The notes under the pieces were generated by a model. It made no database searches, was not told the DNA's origin, and saw nothing but the letters and a program-made list of their open reading frames with translations. The translations under genes were made by a program, and so were the position numbers. Positions 33,297 to 46,531 of a stretch of 64,000 nucleotides of DNA are shown here, piece after piece. How positions within the stretch are numbered: the first letter of the stretch is position 1; each line of letters starts with the position of its first letter. The DNA comes from Drosophila persimilis (lineage: Eukaryota > Arthropoda > Insecta > Diptera > Drosophilidae). The stretch covers positions 19,778,001-19,842,000 of the forward strand of contig NW_020825288.1 of the NCBI RefSeq assembly GCF_003286085.1, written 5' to 3'.

Positions 33297-36257
33297 TCAG
33301 TCCAACAGCTTGGCCACAATGGGATCGGGGGCGGACATCGCATAGCCCAGCTGCTGCAGGGCACGCCGGATCTCAGTGAAGACGCTCGCATCGTCGATGG
33401 TGGCCGGCAGGATCACACGCTCGTTACGGGCAAAGTCCGCCATAGCCTTGCGCATGGTCTTCCCAGAGCGAGTGCGTGGCAGATTGTTGACCGAGGTGAT
33501 CAGCCGGAAGGCGGCAATGGGCCCCACCACATCGCGGATCAGCTTGATGATCTCGGTCGAGAGTTTGGCGTCCGTTTTCCGGCAATTCTCGACGGGTATG
33601 TAGAGGCAGAGCGGCACCTGTCCCTTGGTGGGCTCGGGCACACCGAAGACAGCCACATCGACCACGTCGGGGTGCCTGAGAACAGCATCCTCCAAACTGG
33701 AGGTGGAGATACGATGTCCAGCCACATTGATGACATCATCGTCGCGTGCCGTGACGAATATATAGCCACGTTCATCCTTATAGCCAGCATCCATGGTGTC
33801 GTAGTAGCCCTAGAATCAGAAAGATTTAAATACCAGTGGGAGAGCAATTCTCTGTATAAAAAAAACTCACTGGAAACTTTTGGAAGTACAGCTTGCGGAA
33901 GAGCTCCTCGTTCTTGTACAGCGTGGCCATGTTGCCCGGGGGCAGGGGCATCTTCAGTACAATTCTTCCCAGTTCCGAGGATTCACACTCGCTGCCATCG
34001 GGCTTTAGGATCTTGACTGCAAAAGAAAGGAATATTTTGAGAAATAGAAATACTAATAATTTGTGTGGCTAGCTCTTACCATCGTAGCCCATCAGGGGCA
34101 GACCCGTGGAGTAGGTGGGCGGACTGAGGCTCTGCTGAAAGCCCAGGCAGGTGGCAGTCACCGCCGAGCCCGTCTCCGTCTGCCACCAGTGGTTCAGTGC
34201 CGGCACCTTGAAGGTCTTCTCGATCCACATCTTCGTTTCGTAATCGCAGTGCTCGCCGGCAATGAAAATGGCACGCAGGGATTTCATAGAGTACTGCCGA
34301 CCATAGCTGATGTCCGGATCGGCGCGACGGATCACCCGGAAGGAGGTTGGCACGGAAAAGATCGAACGGACCTTGTACTGATCGATGATCCTGCCGCGGA
34401 GATAGGAAGAGAATGAAGCATCAGGCTCACGCTCACCCGAAAGTGATCAGTGCGGGTCTCACCTAAAGTACTGTCCAGGATCTGGAGTGCGATCCGGTTT
34501 TCCCTCGTACATGACGCTGGTGGCGCCCAGGCAGAGGGGACCGTAGCAGATGTACGAGTGTCCCACCACCCAACCCATGTCGGAGGCAGCCCACCAAATG
34601 TCGCCCGGTCCTATGCCGTAGATACGCTTCAGCGTGTACATCAGGGCCACCAGATGGCCGCCAATGGTGCGGAGCACTCCCTTCGGCTTGTCGGTGGTGC
34701 CCGAGGTGTAGAGGATGTACAGCGGATCGTTGGCCTCGATGGGCACACAGGCAATAGGTTGGTTGGCATCTGCCATGGCCAGGACATCGGACCAGAGCAC
34801 ATCTGCCCCTTCGTCCACTGTGTCCACGGAGACATTGTCCCGCATGAAGATGATGTTGCGCTGGGGCGGGTGCCAGCGCGACATGTTGATGGCCGAGTGG
34901 AGGATTTCCAGATAGGGCACAACCTTGCCCGGCTCCACGCCCACATTCGAGGCGATCACAAGCTTCGGTTCCACATGCTCGATTCTCGAACAGAGCTCCC
35001 GTGCAGCAAAGCCGCCAAAGACCACCGAATGAATGGCTCCCAGGCGAACGATGGCCAGCATGGCAATGATCGTCTCCGGTATGAGCGGCATGTAGATCAC
35101 CACACGATCCCCCTTGACCACGCCCATTTTGGCAAGGCCACCGGCCAGGAGGATGATCTGGTCGTAGAGCTCCTGGTAGGTGACACGGCGTACCGTTCCC
35201 GTCAGTGGGCTGTCGTGGATGAGGGCCACCTGCTCGCCCCTGCCCGCCAGAATGTGCCGATCGATGGCATTGTAGCAGGCATTCAGATAGCCCCCGACAT
35301 ACCATTTGCTGAAGGGTGGATTGCTGTTGTCCAGCACCTGCTGCCAAGGACGGTCCCAGTCCAGCAAGTGTCCCTGCTCCTCCCAGAAGGCCACCGGATT
35401 CTGAATACTCTGGCGATAGGCCTCCAGATAGGTGGGATCGTGTGCCTCGATGGGCATGCCACCGATGGAGGCACCTGAACAGAAGAGACGATGGGCATTA
35501 GTAAGACGACGATGGGTTCATTGTCCTACTGCGTCCAAGCGTGTAAGTTGGATGTTCTTCTTGGCTGCATACTAAGTTGGTGCATAAAATTAGGCGCCTA
35601 AACTAATTTACACCACTTTCCACCTTACACAACGCACGCCATTGGGCCCGAATTGAATTTTAAATACCTCTAAATGTCGCGGTCACTCAACTGATTTATA
35701 TACTACTCGTACTCGGACATACGAGTATATGGTATATAGCCCGCCCCATGGGCTGTAGACGAGCATACGGGGCATACAGGCAGCCAGACAGAAAGAGAGA
35801 CATAGTAGACATGGAAGCCTAATCCGCAGCACGTCATTGTGAGACTTGAAGCTTGGACTCCTCTAAGTCTACTCCGTATTGCATAAGCTAATGAGCCTAA
35901 GAATTTGAACTCCAATCAATTATATCATTAAGTGGGAATTTACGCATTGGATCGAAAGTTTTTATACAGGGGTATATACGCGTATCTATGATCTATATGT
36001 GCATACTTATACCTATATATCGTTACACACAGCTTTAAGGTTATTTCTCCGTTCTTCAATCAATCACACCATTTTAATATAACCCATGTAATATAGTAAT
36101 CCTATTACAACACATAGTTTTCAGGTTATAGAACGAAGATGTAACCCTAAAAACCAGGAAATCTCACACTAAAGATTCTCACGTTCTTTCAATCGTTTGG
36201 AGATAACTTACTGCCTTCGTAATTCACGTAATTCACTGCACTTGAATCCGGTTCCAT
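33297..36257 (-). CDS. ACSS3: Short-chain acyl-CoA synthetase, ACSS3-like (675 aa)
   Basis: Five exons: 36257-36212, 35474-34463, 34390-34080, 34016-33871 and 33809-33297 (2028 nt); phases 1, 2, 1, 0. AMP-forming enzyme making acetyl- or propionyl-CoA from the acid, ATP and CoA. Visible motifs: MGVVKGDRVVIYMPLIPE; the P-loop YTSGTTDKPKGV near residue 288; NHWWQTETGSA; DTMDAGYKDERGYIFVTARD; and PRTRSGKTMR with the catalytic, acetylatable lysine near residue 620. The PIP..-type start (YLEAYRQSIQNPVAFWEEQG) is the ACAS N domain. Gaps versus the family are not seen. ACSS3 in mammals is mitochondrial and prefers propionate; the 16-residue N terminus here (MEPDSSAVNYVNYEGS) is not a clear presequence, so location is uncertain. 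The first intron is 737 nt. Confidence 0.93.
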
Positions 36258-37116
36258 TCTATGTAGATATGTTAGTTGTTTTTTATTAGAAATTGGGTTT
36301 TTTGTGGGTATATGATGTATCCGTCCAAAAACAGCTGAAAACAAAACACAACCGTCGCACTCTAGTCGAGACCTTGCAATGGAACTGGAAAATGTAGAAC
36401 GACAAGTAGACAACCAGAACCTTTAAGAATTAGTCGTCGATCAAAGGTGCTTTCTTGAATTCTCAGCAAATACTCATCGAGCAAAAGAGAGAACTGAAAC
36501 GACGATATTACGGAACATTTAGCAAAGAGGAGCAATCCCCCAATATTACATTTCAATGAGTACCATCAATTGTCGGCACCATCCTCCTGGCAGAACGTCC
36601 AAGCAACCGAGGGGCGCTGTCGTATGACACGCAACCGAACCAGTCGCGTTCTTGTAGGAAAGATACATGTTGGTCTATTGATTGGGGAAGATTATAACTA
36701 ATTTAAGTGCGCTAAAATAGCAAAGACTTCACCAAAAATATAAATATTAAAACTAATTACTGGAAACCCAGGTTAGGATTTGTACTTTGAGGAGAGCAAA
36801 GGAATTGGTGGTAGATAGATATACGATGTACAAAGCGGAAAGAACAAAGGTATAATGGTCATATTGGAACATCTGGGTAAAATTTAAGTCTTCCCTGATA
36901 TGAAAGTGATTAAAGAACAGATGAGAACTATGATGACACGCGTAGATCTTGATGAACTAATTAACGACATAAGGATATAAAATTGAAAAGACAAGAAAAT
37001 ATTAACCATCAAATATAAGCTATTCATATATACAAAATATTAATGTAATTTAATATTTTTTCAGCTTAACTTAAATACAAAATGAAATTTTAAACTGTAC
37101 GAGATGGAATAGTCCC
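36258..37116. other. Intergenic region, ACSS3-like 5' end / Dis3 3' end
   Basis: Both neighbours are on the minus strand, so this holds the ACSS3-like promoter and the Dis3 3' UTR. The reading frame of the ACSS3-like first exon is open upstream to 36413 but contains no earlier ATG. Nothing else is seen. Confidence 0.5.
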
Positions 37117-40100
37117 TTAGTTCTTCTTCTTGGTATCCTTCTTGGTCTTTTTTGTGGGTGGTATATCTGCATCTGTACTTGTCTCAACACTGAATCCCTT
37201 GATGTAGGGCTTGACTAGTCGGAAGACCAACTTTTCGTGCTGCACATTGGACGAATCCAGACTCAATCGGACAGAGACTGGATCGAAGGAATGGAAGACC
37301 ACATTGCCGCATCTCTGCGTGTGATCCTCCTCGTTGAATGTGAATATGACCTCGCTCTTGGTGCGCTCCACTCCATCTTTGCCGTCTTTGTCGGTCTTCA
37401 AATACAAAGTACCCTCGAGACCGTACTTGGGGATGAGCACTTGCAGGGCATTCTTCCGCACGAATAAGACATAACTAAAGGGAACAGAACTGTGTAAAAC
37501 CAGAGTATTCAATGACTTTAACTTGTAGATCACATACCCCTCTTCGTCCTCCTCCTTGCCGCGGAAGAACAGATGCGTGTTGAGACCCACTGAGGCGCGA
37601 GCCGCATACTGTGCCATTTTATGGCGGTAGTTCAGGTTGTGGCACAGCTCTTCATTCGACTTGCGCTCCAGCAGCTGAGCATATGTGCTGTCGGCCCCAA
37701 TCGAAGCAGCCAGCAGGCGATGCACCATTATGTCCGAGTACCGACGAATGGGAGATGTGAAATGCGTGTAGATGGGTGCGGCCAGGCCGTAATGGAAGAA
37801 CTCCTCCTTCTGTAGGCTGCCGCTAATGAAGTAGACTGCCTGCATCATGCAGCGTGTGGTTAAAATGCGAATCATCGTGTTGAAATATGGATTGTCCTCC
37901 TTCACGCACTTGTCCAGCGAATGTGACAATACCAGACCCGTCTCCGTGTCCACCTGGAAGCCCTGATAGCGGGCAGCCTTCACCAGTGGATCAAAGTTGG
38001 TGGGCGGTGGCTTCGGATGGCGACGCAGGACAGCGCATTCCGTAAACTCGGCGGCTATGTGCTCCGCCACTGTGATATTGGCCAGCAACATGAATTCCTC
38101 CACCATGGAGTTGGTTTCGCGCATCTGTTTGGCCTCCACCTCGAGGGGCTCATGCGTTTCGCTGTCCACCTGGAAGCGGATCTCGGGTGAGGCCAGAACC
38201 AGGGCACCGTTATCCATACGTCGTTTCTTGAGGATCTTGGCCAGTCGATTCAAATGCCTCAGGGATTTGGCAATTTCACTTTGCTGCGTGGCATCATCGA
38301 TCAGTACCTGCGCCTCCTCGTATGTCATGGCACGCTTGGACTTGATCACGCTCTTGTGGAAGCGTTTGTCAATCACATTCGCCTCCTTGTCCACCTCCCA
38401 GACACAGGAGAAGGCAAACCGCTCGACGCCACCCACCAGGGAGCACAGATTGGAGCTGAGCAACTCGGGCACCATGTCGATGCGCTTGCCCACCAAATAG
38501 ACGGTGGTGCCGCGGGCAGCAGCCTCCTTATCCAAGGCATTCCCGGGCCGGATAAAGTGACTGACATCGGCTATGTGGACACCCACCTCGAAATTGCCAT
38601 TGGGCAGCTCGCGACAATGGAGAGCATCATCGATGTCCGTGCAGCCGGGCGGATCCACCGAACAAATGTCGAGTTCGCGCAGATCCACACGTTTGGCATA
38701 GTCCTCCGCGGTGATGGACCAGGGCAGTTTTGGCAGAAAGCTGAGGACTTCCTCCGAGAATTTGCAGTGGGGGACGTCATGCTCCAGCAGGATCACCTCA
38801 TTCTCGGTGGCCATGTCCCCGAGGGGTCCCAGAGAGCGCACAAAGTGCCCCTGCGGATAGCGCGAGTTCCGCGGCCACGTATCGATGGTCACAATGATGC
38901 GCTGATTCTGCAGCTTGGCCGCCTGACGCGTCTCGATGCGAATGCGGGGAATCTTGCGATCGGCGGGCACAAAAATATGACGATTCGTGTTCTCTATCAG
39001 GCTGGGCTGCAAGATGCCACAATACTGCCGCCATTTGCGCCGCACGATGCCCACAATCCGACCAGTGGGTGTGCGCTCTGCGGAGGCGGCAGCTGCCGCT
39101 TGCTGCACTTGCTTCAGCATGTCCTTTTCCTCTTCCGCGCGCTCCTCGCTCGGAACATCGTCAGCGTAGACGTTCTTCTCCTCTAGGACAATCTCACTGG
39201 GGGCCGACCACTCGCTCTCCGGCAAAAGTTCCACTGCCACCAGGTCTCCATCCACGGCCCGGTTAAGACACTCGCGACCTTGTATTAGAATCTATTTAAG
39301 ATAAATGGAAATTAGGAAAAGTTATCAGCAAAAAGGTTTTACTCTGGAATACATACCCCCTTCTCGTAGGTCTCCACATTGACGCTGCCCTCGAGGTAGT
39401 TCTCTCTGGACGCCTGAAAGGCTCCCTGCAACAGCTTCTTTAGCCGCAGACCCTCGAGGACCTGCTTCATGCTCAAATGTGCTGGATACTGCGGCAATGC
39501 CTGCTTCTCGTTGTCGAAGGTTTTGTGAGACAATTTGTCCAGCAGCAGGGGAAAATCTTCAAGAGATTTCACATACTCTGAGGCTGAGGCCACTAGGATA
39601 CCTTCTGCTTCTGCCTTGGCCCGGTTACCGGCATCGTCAGTGAGCAGGACAACCCGAGTGTTGGCCATGCCGCTTTGCTCAAACTCCTTGGACGACTGCG
39701 ATGTCTCCAGATGGGTGTCATACCACTTGGTAGCCATGCGAATGGCGCGATCATTACGATCGTTGGCAGTTTCCCCCGGATCCCGATCGGCATAGGTGTC
39801 CCTGAAATACAAACGTTCGTAATATATGGCTTTGGGCTCTATTGAGGCATGGGCTTCCACTTACTTGTGATGCTCATTGACAAACACATAGAAATTCCTG
39901 GTGCGATCATGAATGATCTCGTTGAAGCGCTTGTAGATGGACGAGCTTTTGTGCTTCACCTCGTTCAGCACTGTGGTCAGCACAATCACATTATGCAGCA
40001 CATCCTCCTCCAGCACATCGATCTGATCCAGCACCACATTGGTGTCCAACACCAGGTAGTGAGGAAACTTGAAGAGGCTGCTGGCGATCTCATGCTTCGA

Positions 40101-40244
40101 CGTCAATTGATAAACCTCGTTTTGAAAGCAATATTTGCACAGATCCGAGCCGCAACCGATGTCATCGCGTAGGTAGTGCTCTCGTACAATTTTAAGGATG
40201 TTTCCACGCTTAGTTTTACGCGTGAATTCGCGTAAAGTCTGCAT
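37117..40244 (-). CDS. Dis3: Dis3/Rrp44, catalytic subunit of the RNA exosome (978 aa)
   Basis: Four exons: 40244-39865, 39801-39357, 39291-37538 and 37474-37117 (2937 nt); phases 2, 0, 2. Dis3 supplies 3'-5' exoribonuclease and endonuclease activity to the exosome for rRNA, snRNA and mRNA processing. In order: the N-terminal CR3 cysteines (C31, C36, C39 in DIGCGSDLCKYCF), the PIN domain with its acidic residue in VLDTNVVLDQID (D67), two cold-shock domains, the RNB catalytic domain with PPGCTDIDDALHCRE, then HFTSPIRRYSDIMVHRLL, a C-terminal S1-like domain and a lysine-rich tail (KKTKKDTKKKN). All catalytic aspartates are present. The last intron is 63 nt and stop-free in frame. It is divergent from Rrp5, another rRNA-processing gene. 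Confidence 0.98.
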
Positions 40245-40286
40245 TTTAAAAAAGTTTTTACAACATGTGCAGTGTCTGACACGAAC

Positions 40287-40635
40287 TTAACCCATTAAAC
40301 CCCCTTAATTTAAGCAAGATATCAACTTGAGTGAAACAGCGGAAAATAAAAAAAGAACACTAAATCTTTCACCTGAAATTCATAATTTTCGTGTAGTGTA
40401 TTTAATACCACCTGGCCGACAATGGGTTAATGTACACTTTCCACTATCAAAAATCATATTCCCCGATTTTTATATTCGGCTTAATATTACTAGCTAGCTA
40501 GGACCCTCAGCCCTGAACACATAATTTTATCCGATTTATACCAAAATTTTCTACAAAATTGGCTAATTTTTAAGACTAATTTTTTGTGGATTTTTATTAA
40601 AATAAGGTTTAAACAAAAAAGGTCAAATTATAAAT
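40287..40635 (+). repeat. Dispersed repeat, copy 2
   Basis: Starts CTTAACCCATTAAACCCCC, then CTTTCACCTGAAATTC, CATAATTTTCGTGTAGTGTA, CAATGGGTTAATGTAC, CCCCGATTTTTATATTCGG, ACTAGCTAGCTAGGACCC and ends near AAGGTTTAAACAAAAAAGG. All blocks recur in order in the copies at 11540-11813 (reversed), 56416-57025 and 58172-58795. TTAACCCATT at 40287 and AATGGGTTAA at 40421 are exact inverted repeats. It fills half of the 727-nt spacer between the divergent Dis3 and Rrp5 start codons. Confidence 0.62.
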
Positions 40636-40971
40636 TGTTGCTATAAATTTGTTTGACTTTGCGTCTTTTACAGCACATATCCCGCGCAACTAAATTTTTA
40701 AATATATTTTGATAAACCCAATAAAACTATTAAATATATTTTGTTTTGTCAAGCTTTTAATGTTACTGATTAATAATCAGTTTTTTTCATAAAGTTCACC
40801 ATATATGTAAAACAACGCCGATTTCCATGGACCAACAATTTTCCGCCACCGACTCTATTTTTTCATTTATCAGCACTGACTCTGAATTTGTTCGTCGACG
40901 CACGTGTGCAAAGGGAGGGCACGTTGAAGTTAAATTTTTAATATTTAAAGCAATTAAATTCAGTTTCAACA

Positions 40972-43900
40972 ATGGTTCCTAATGAAAAAAGTTTCCCGCG
41001 TGGCGGCATAATCCATGCAGAAGCCAAATCAGCAAACTCCAACATTGTAGGCTTGCGCAGCAACAGTTTTCACCTGCCGTTCTTACAGATTTTCCCCCTG
41101 TTTTTCAGATTTTTGGTGCGACACAGAAGAAGGCTAAAAAGGGACAACAAAGCAAAGCAAAGGATAGCTTTCTGAAGGAGCTCACCGAAGAATACAATGA
41201 TCAGCTGGAATCGGCATCTGCGGAAACGCTCAGGCTTGACACCCTACAGGAGGACATGCTGGTTATGGGAGTCGTCAAGGAAAGCAGCGCCATTTCTCTG
41301 CAGATCGCCATACCCGGACGGATGACAGCTCGTACTCAGGTGGGTGAAATATCGGAGGCCTACACACGCGTCGCTCAATCGGCAATGGCTGGCGAAACGA
41401 GTGACTATCACGATCTGACAGAGCTCTTCCCCGTGGGCACCATTGTGTATGGCAAAGCCATCAAAACAGATAAGCCGGGCAGCAATCGAACCTCCGTGCT
41501 GTTGTCCCTCAAGCCAGCCGATGTCCATGAGAGGCTGCACCACAAGAACATCAAGAAGGGATTTGTCTTTTCCGGTGCCATATCTGAGGCTCTGGAGCAC
41601 GGCTATGTGATTGAAACGGGCATCCAGGGCCTGACGGCCTTTGTGGCCTGCGAGGCGGCAGAGCAAACGCTGCACGTCGGACAATTGGCGTTCCTCAAAG
41701 TGAAGCAAGTCAAACACGATGCCAGCACTAGCAGTTGCACCTGCGTCCACGTACAGCAGGATGCGTTGAAGATCAAGAGCCAGAATGAATCGAATCTGGA
41801 CTACATTCTGCCTGGCAGTATTGTCAGGTTCAAGGTGTCGAAACACCTAAAGGACGGCCTCAAGGGCAGCATCATGAACGAATCATTCACGGCCTACGTA
41901 AACGAACATCACATGGCCAATGCTCTGGAAACCCCCGAGGACTACGAGCTGAACGAGGAGTACCATACCCGTGTGCTGTATGTCATGCCTCTGACCAAAC
42001 TGGTCTACCTGACGCTCAATCTGGACATCAAGCAGACAGCAGAAGACGTGGAGGACCAGGTGGAGGAGCCGCTCAAGCCAGGCTCGATCGTGGAGAAGGC
42101 CAAGGTCCTACGCCTGGGCAGTGGTGGTGTGGTGCTGCTGCTCAATAAAAAGCTGAAGGCCATCCTTTCCTACGGCTCCATCAAGGCAAACTTCAAAGGA
42201 AACTACGACAAGGACGAGGTGCTGTCCAAGTATGGTCGCAAAACCAAGCATAAAGTACGCGTCCTAGGCTACGATATGATAGAATCGCTATACTACTGCT
42301 CCGACGATCCCAATCTGGTCAACGAGAAGCTCTACAGCCTGGAAGATCTCAATCCGGGGGATATTGTCACCGCAAAGATGATCAAAAAGGACGAGAAAAT
42401 CAACGGCTGGACAGTGAAGATTGGCAGGCTGAATGGCATCATCGATCAGCTCTATTTGGCCAACAATCTCCGCTACGAGGCGGGCCAACGCGTGCGCTGT
42501 CGCGTCCTCGACATTAGCCTGGATCGCAAGACCTGTTATTTGAGCAATCGCAGCGAATACCTGCGGAAGGATGCCAAGCTGTTGACCAGTCTATCGGCTG
42601 CCCACGAAGGTGGCGTCTACCTGGGCACCGTTGTCCGCTGTGAGCCTGGCTATATCCTGGTGAAGTTCGGGGATGGCATCAAGGGTGTCCTCCATCGCCA
42701 GAACCTGAGCGAGAAGAGCTCGCTTTCGTTCTTTGAGGGCCAGACCACAACGTTCCGGATACTGAGCCGCAACAAGGATCAGATCACCTTGACGCTGCCC
42801 GAGGATAAGTTCCAGCTGGGCGAGATCTGTCCCGTGGAGATAACTAATGCATTGGATGCGGGTCTCGAGATGAAAATCACCTATCCCGCCGATGAGGACG
42901 AAGATGCAGACCAGGACGACGAGCAAGAGCCAAAGATAGAGGAATTTCTGGGCCTCATTCCATCCAGCCTGCTGTCGGATCACGTGGAACTGATTGCCGC
43001 CCAGAAGCGCATCCATCCGGTGGGCTCGCACACGGAGGCCGCCTGCATTGGCCAGAATATTTTCAGCCTCCGCGATGTCCCGTACTTCAGTGGCCAGCTC
43101 ACCACGGACTGGAAGACCGTCCAAGTGGGGGACATAGTCCGGGCGTATGTCAAAAATGTATCCACCGATCAGGTGGTGGATCTTATGGTGGCCATACGCG
43201 ACTACAACAAGGTGGTGAAGGTGCACGTGAAGATGCTGCGCCTGAATGCCGTGCGGGCATTGCCCGTTGATCTTACGCCCGATCAGCTGCTGTACGTGAA
43301 GGTTCTCAGCAAATCTGTGGAGACCAAGACGCTGACAGTCTCGGCCAAACTCACGGATGTGTGGAGCGGGGATCTGGGCGAGACGGCCAAGCTGGTGGAG
43401 AGGTAAAAGAGCAGCCCGAACATAGTTCTAAGGAGTCTTCATTAACACTTGTATTTCCTTGCAGCTATTTCGATGAATTGATGCAGATTAGGTCTGTGCT
43501 GAAGGAGAAATCAGCACCCATTGCCAAATTCGATTTGGGGAAAACCATCAGCGTGATCTTCAAGGGCATTGATCCGGTGTCCAACGATTGGCTCTATACA
43601 GTAGAGGGCTCTCCAAAGGTGAAGGCTCTGCTGGTCTCCAGTCTGGCTCCAGCAGGCAGCGCCGTCACCCCTCAGGTGGGCAGCAAACAGCCGGCCGTGA
43701 TCTTGTGGATCGATTATGCCGAGGATCTGCTGCTTGTCAGCACCAAGAAGGTGGATATTGAGCACATCAATACCCAATGGCTGATACCCAGCAATCTCAT
43801 TGGCAAGACCGGAATGAAGGCCAAGGTTTTGCTTAAACTGGACTCCGTTATCGTCTGCTCTCTAAAGAAAGGCGTCAATCCGTTGGTCATCTGCCCCGTG

Positions 43901-45895
43901 CGGCTGCATGCCAACGATGTGGAGAACTCGGGCAGTGCGGGTCTGCGGCCCGGAGATTTTTGCAATATTGGATTCATACACGAAGAGCTGCCCATCGCTG
44001 TGCCAGAGACAGTCTGGCGTTTGTGGAAGGGCACAAAGCGAGCAGCAACAGCGACAGCAGATGAAACCCTGGGTCCAGTTAAGGCCAAGAAGGCCAAGAT
44101 TGAGGCAGCTCCAGTCAAGAGCAAGCAGGAAAAGATTGAGGCAGCTCCAGCCAAGTCCAAGAAGGCCAAGGCGGAGCCAACTCCCACCAAACGAAAGGCT
44201 GAAGAGGCAGTACAGCCACAGCCGCCTACTAATGGACAGAAGAAGATTGAGTCCCTGACAAATGGCATCTCCAAAAAGCAGAATGGCCAATTCTTTGAGG
44301 ACAAAACCCCAGCGAAAAGTGCAAAGGTAAATGCAGAGACAGCTAAGGGTAACGCCACACAGCATGAGGCGGCCAAGGCCCGCATGCCAGGTGTTGCCAA
44401 TTTCTGGGAGAGCGACTTAAACCAGACGAAAGATGCATCCAGCGACGAGGAGGAGGATGAGCCAACAACTGCCGAAACTCAGACAAACTCCAACAAAAAG
44501 AAGCGTCTCAGTGCCAAGGAGAAGGCCAAAGCGGAAGTCAAGGAAGAGCAGCGCCTGCGGGAAATCGAGGAACGCAATGCCGATCCCCAGGCTCGACTGG
44601 AGACCATCGACCAGTACGAACGTCTGGTCATTGCCCAGCCAAACAACAGCATGTCCTGGCTGAAGTACATTTCGTTCCTTCTGTCCAACACGGAGATTGA
44701 GAAGGCACGCGATCTGGCCCGAAGAGCCATCGCAACGATTTCCTTCCGCGAACCGCAGGAACTGCGAAACATTTGGAGTGCCCTGCTCAGCATGGAGCTC
44801 GCCTACGGCAACAACTTTGATGAGGTGCTCAAGGAGGCACTGCAGAGCAATGATCCCCTGGAGACGTACATCAGTGTGGTCGACATTCTGAAGAAGAACA
44901 ACCAACGGGAGCGCCTCTCCTCGGTGCTCGTCATCCTTCTGAAGAAGTTCAAGTCTGAGCCGAAGGTGTGGCGTCTGGTGGCTGAAGCCTACTTCTGGCT
45001 GGGAAAATCCGATCAGGTTCATTCCCTGCTGCAACGGGCCCTGCACTCGCTGCCAAACCCAGAGCGTAAGCATATCCCTTACACTGTTTAAGAACATTCC
45101 CTAATCCGCATTTTTCTCTAAATCTCTTCAGACATCAACCTCATTGTGGCCTTTGCCAAGTTGTACGAGAATAACGATGACAAGGACATGGCCCAGACGC
45201 TGCTCGACGACATTGTCACTTCGTATCCGAAACGCATTGACATCTGGAGTGTCTACGTGGATATGCTGATCAAAACGGGACAAATTGACTCCGCGAGGTA
45301 AGCTAATACAAGTAGAGATGTAATGTTACATCATGAGTTGCCTCCCAGGGAAGTCATTTGAGTTCACATATTCTGTATTGTATTTCTAAATGATCAACGC
45401 TCTTCAACAAGGTCGTAACGTAATGTGTAACAGATGTAAGAAGCCTTCCCAATGGAAATCTAAGCTTTTTGTCTGTCGGCTGAGTTGAAAGATGATCTGA
45501 TAGCTATTTGTCCGTCTGTTAATTTAAAAATATCTATCTCAGGCTGAGACTTTCCTCCTTGATGGGATTGTTGAATCCCCACCAGCAATTCACACTTTAC
45601 CTACAAGATAGGGTCGTGCCGATTACTGCTGTAAATCTCAGCCCTACAAATGGTTCCATTTCTCTTCCCTTCAATCGTATTATCTTAAAATAAACTGAAC
45701 TCATATGGATACTCCTATACTTCCAATAGAAACGTTTTGGATCGTGCTGTGCAGCAGAAGTTGAAGCCCGAGAAGATGCGAGTGATCTACAAAAAGTATC
45801 TGACACTGGAGAAAAAACATGGCTCCAAGGCGACAGAGGCCAAGGTGATGCAGGAGGCTGAGGAGTGGGTGAAGAACTTCACCAAGTCAATCTAG
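40972..45895 (+). CDS. Rrp5: Rrp5 (PDCD11), S1-repeat ribosome-biogenesis factor (1433 aa)
   Basis: Five exons: 40972-41046, 41109-43402, 43465-45065, 45132-45297 and 45730-45895 (4302 nt); phases 0, 2, 1, 2. Rrp5 is a nucleolar protein needed for early pre-rRNA cleavages of both 18S and 5.8S/28S precursors. The N terminus (MVPNEKSFPRGG) is the family start, followed by basic IFGATQKKAKKG. Most of the protein is tandem S1 RNA-binding domains (about residues 75-1010, for example GVLHRQNLSEKSSLSFFEGQ). A K/A/E/P-rich linker (about 990-1130, with repeats of KAKIEAAP) separates these from the C-terminal HAT/TPR helices (about 1165-1433, PNNSMSWLKYISFLL, KVWRLVAEAYFWLGK). Length is near that expected for Drosophila. 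The first coding exon is only 25 codons. Confidence 0.97.
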
Positions 45896-46531
45896 TTCCA
45901 CTACTAGATGCGTAGATCCATAGATCCGAAGATCCGTAGATAGATGATTAAGAGATTAAGGAAACCATTTAAATACAGTGTTTTTTTTATGAATACTTTT
46001 ATTCTAAAACTATTTTAAATGAAGTGTGATTTCCGCGAGTGTGCTAATCTTGTGTTTCGTGTGTATGTATATGCATAATATATATATATATAGAGATACA
46101 TATAAAAGTAAGTGCCTGTGGCACACAACCCAACCTACATGCACACGATGTAGAAGCTGCTGCAGACGTGAGAGAGGCTTCCTGGCTGCCACACAGAAAA
46201 TGAATCGTAGAACTTAAGGACAATCATTGAAAATAGTATTCTTCTTGCAGTGCATATAATGAATTTCAATGGATATGGGGCGTTATGGGATACTACACAT
46301 TACAACATAATGCTTAAGATTAGGGGGGAGAAAGGAGGCGTCGATGTGCCTCTGGATCCTTGGACGATTACGATGACGAAGTGGTTGTTGACGTGGTTTT
46401 TACTCTTACACATTAATCAATAAGGGAAAGGGATTTACCCTCGCATATGCTGGCTCTTTTTAATTAGATTTTTAGATTTAATTTATACATAAAACAGTCT
46501 GGTGTCTGGTGCATATGGTGGTCTGGTCTGG
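45896..46531. other. Convergent 3' UTRs of Rrp5 and BRWD3
   Basis: Between the two stops. Contains a (TA)n run at about 46076-46091 and repeated GATCCGTAGAT-like words just after the Rrp5 stop (45907-45940). Minus-strand TTTATT words could end BRWD3; no gene seen. Confidence 0.5.

Noticed and set aside
34450-35478. 342-codon plus-strand ORF
   Set aside because: Exactly antisense to the largest ACSS3-like exon; high G+C third positions make the opposite strand open. The minus strand has all synthetase motifs.
38254-39186. 310-codon plus-strand ORF
   Set aside because: Antisense to the RNB-coding exon of Dis3; no family features, no start context.
41244-41846. 200-codon minus-strand ORF
   Set aside because: Antisense to the first S1 repeats of Rrp5.
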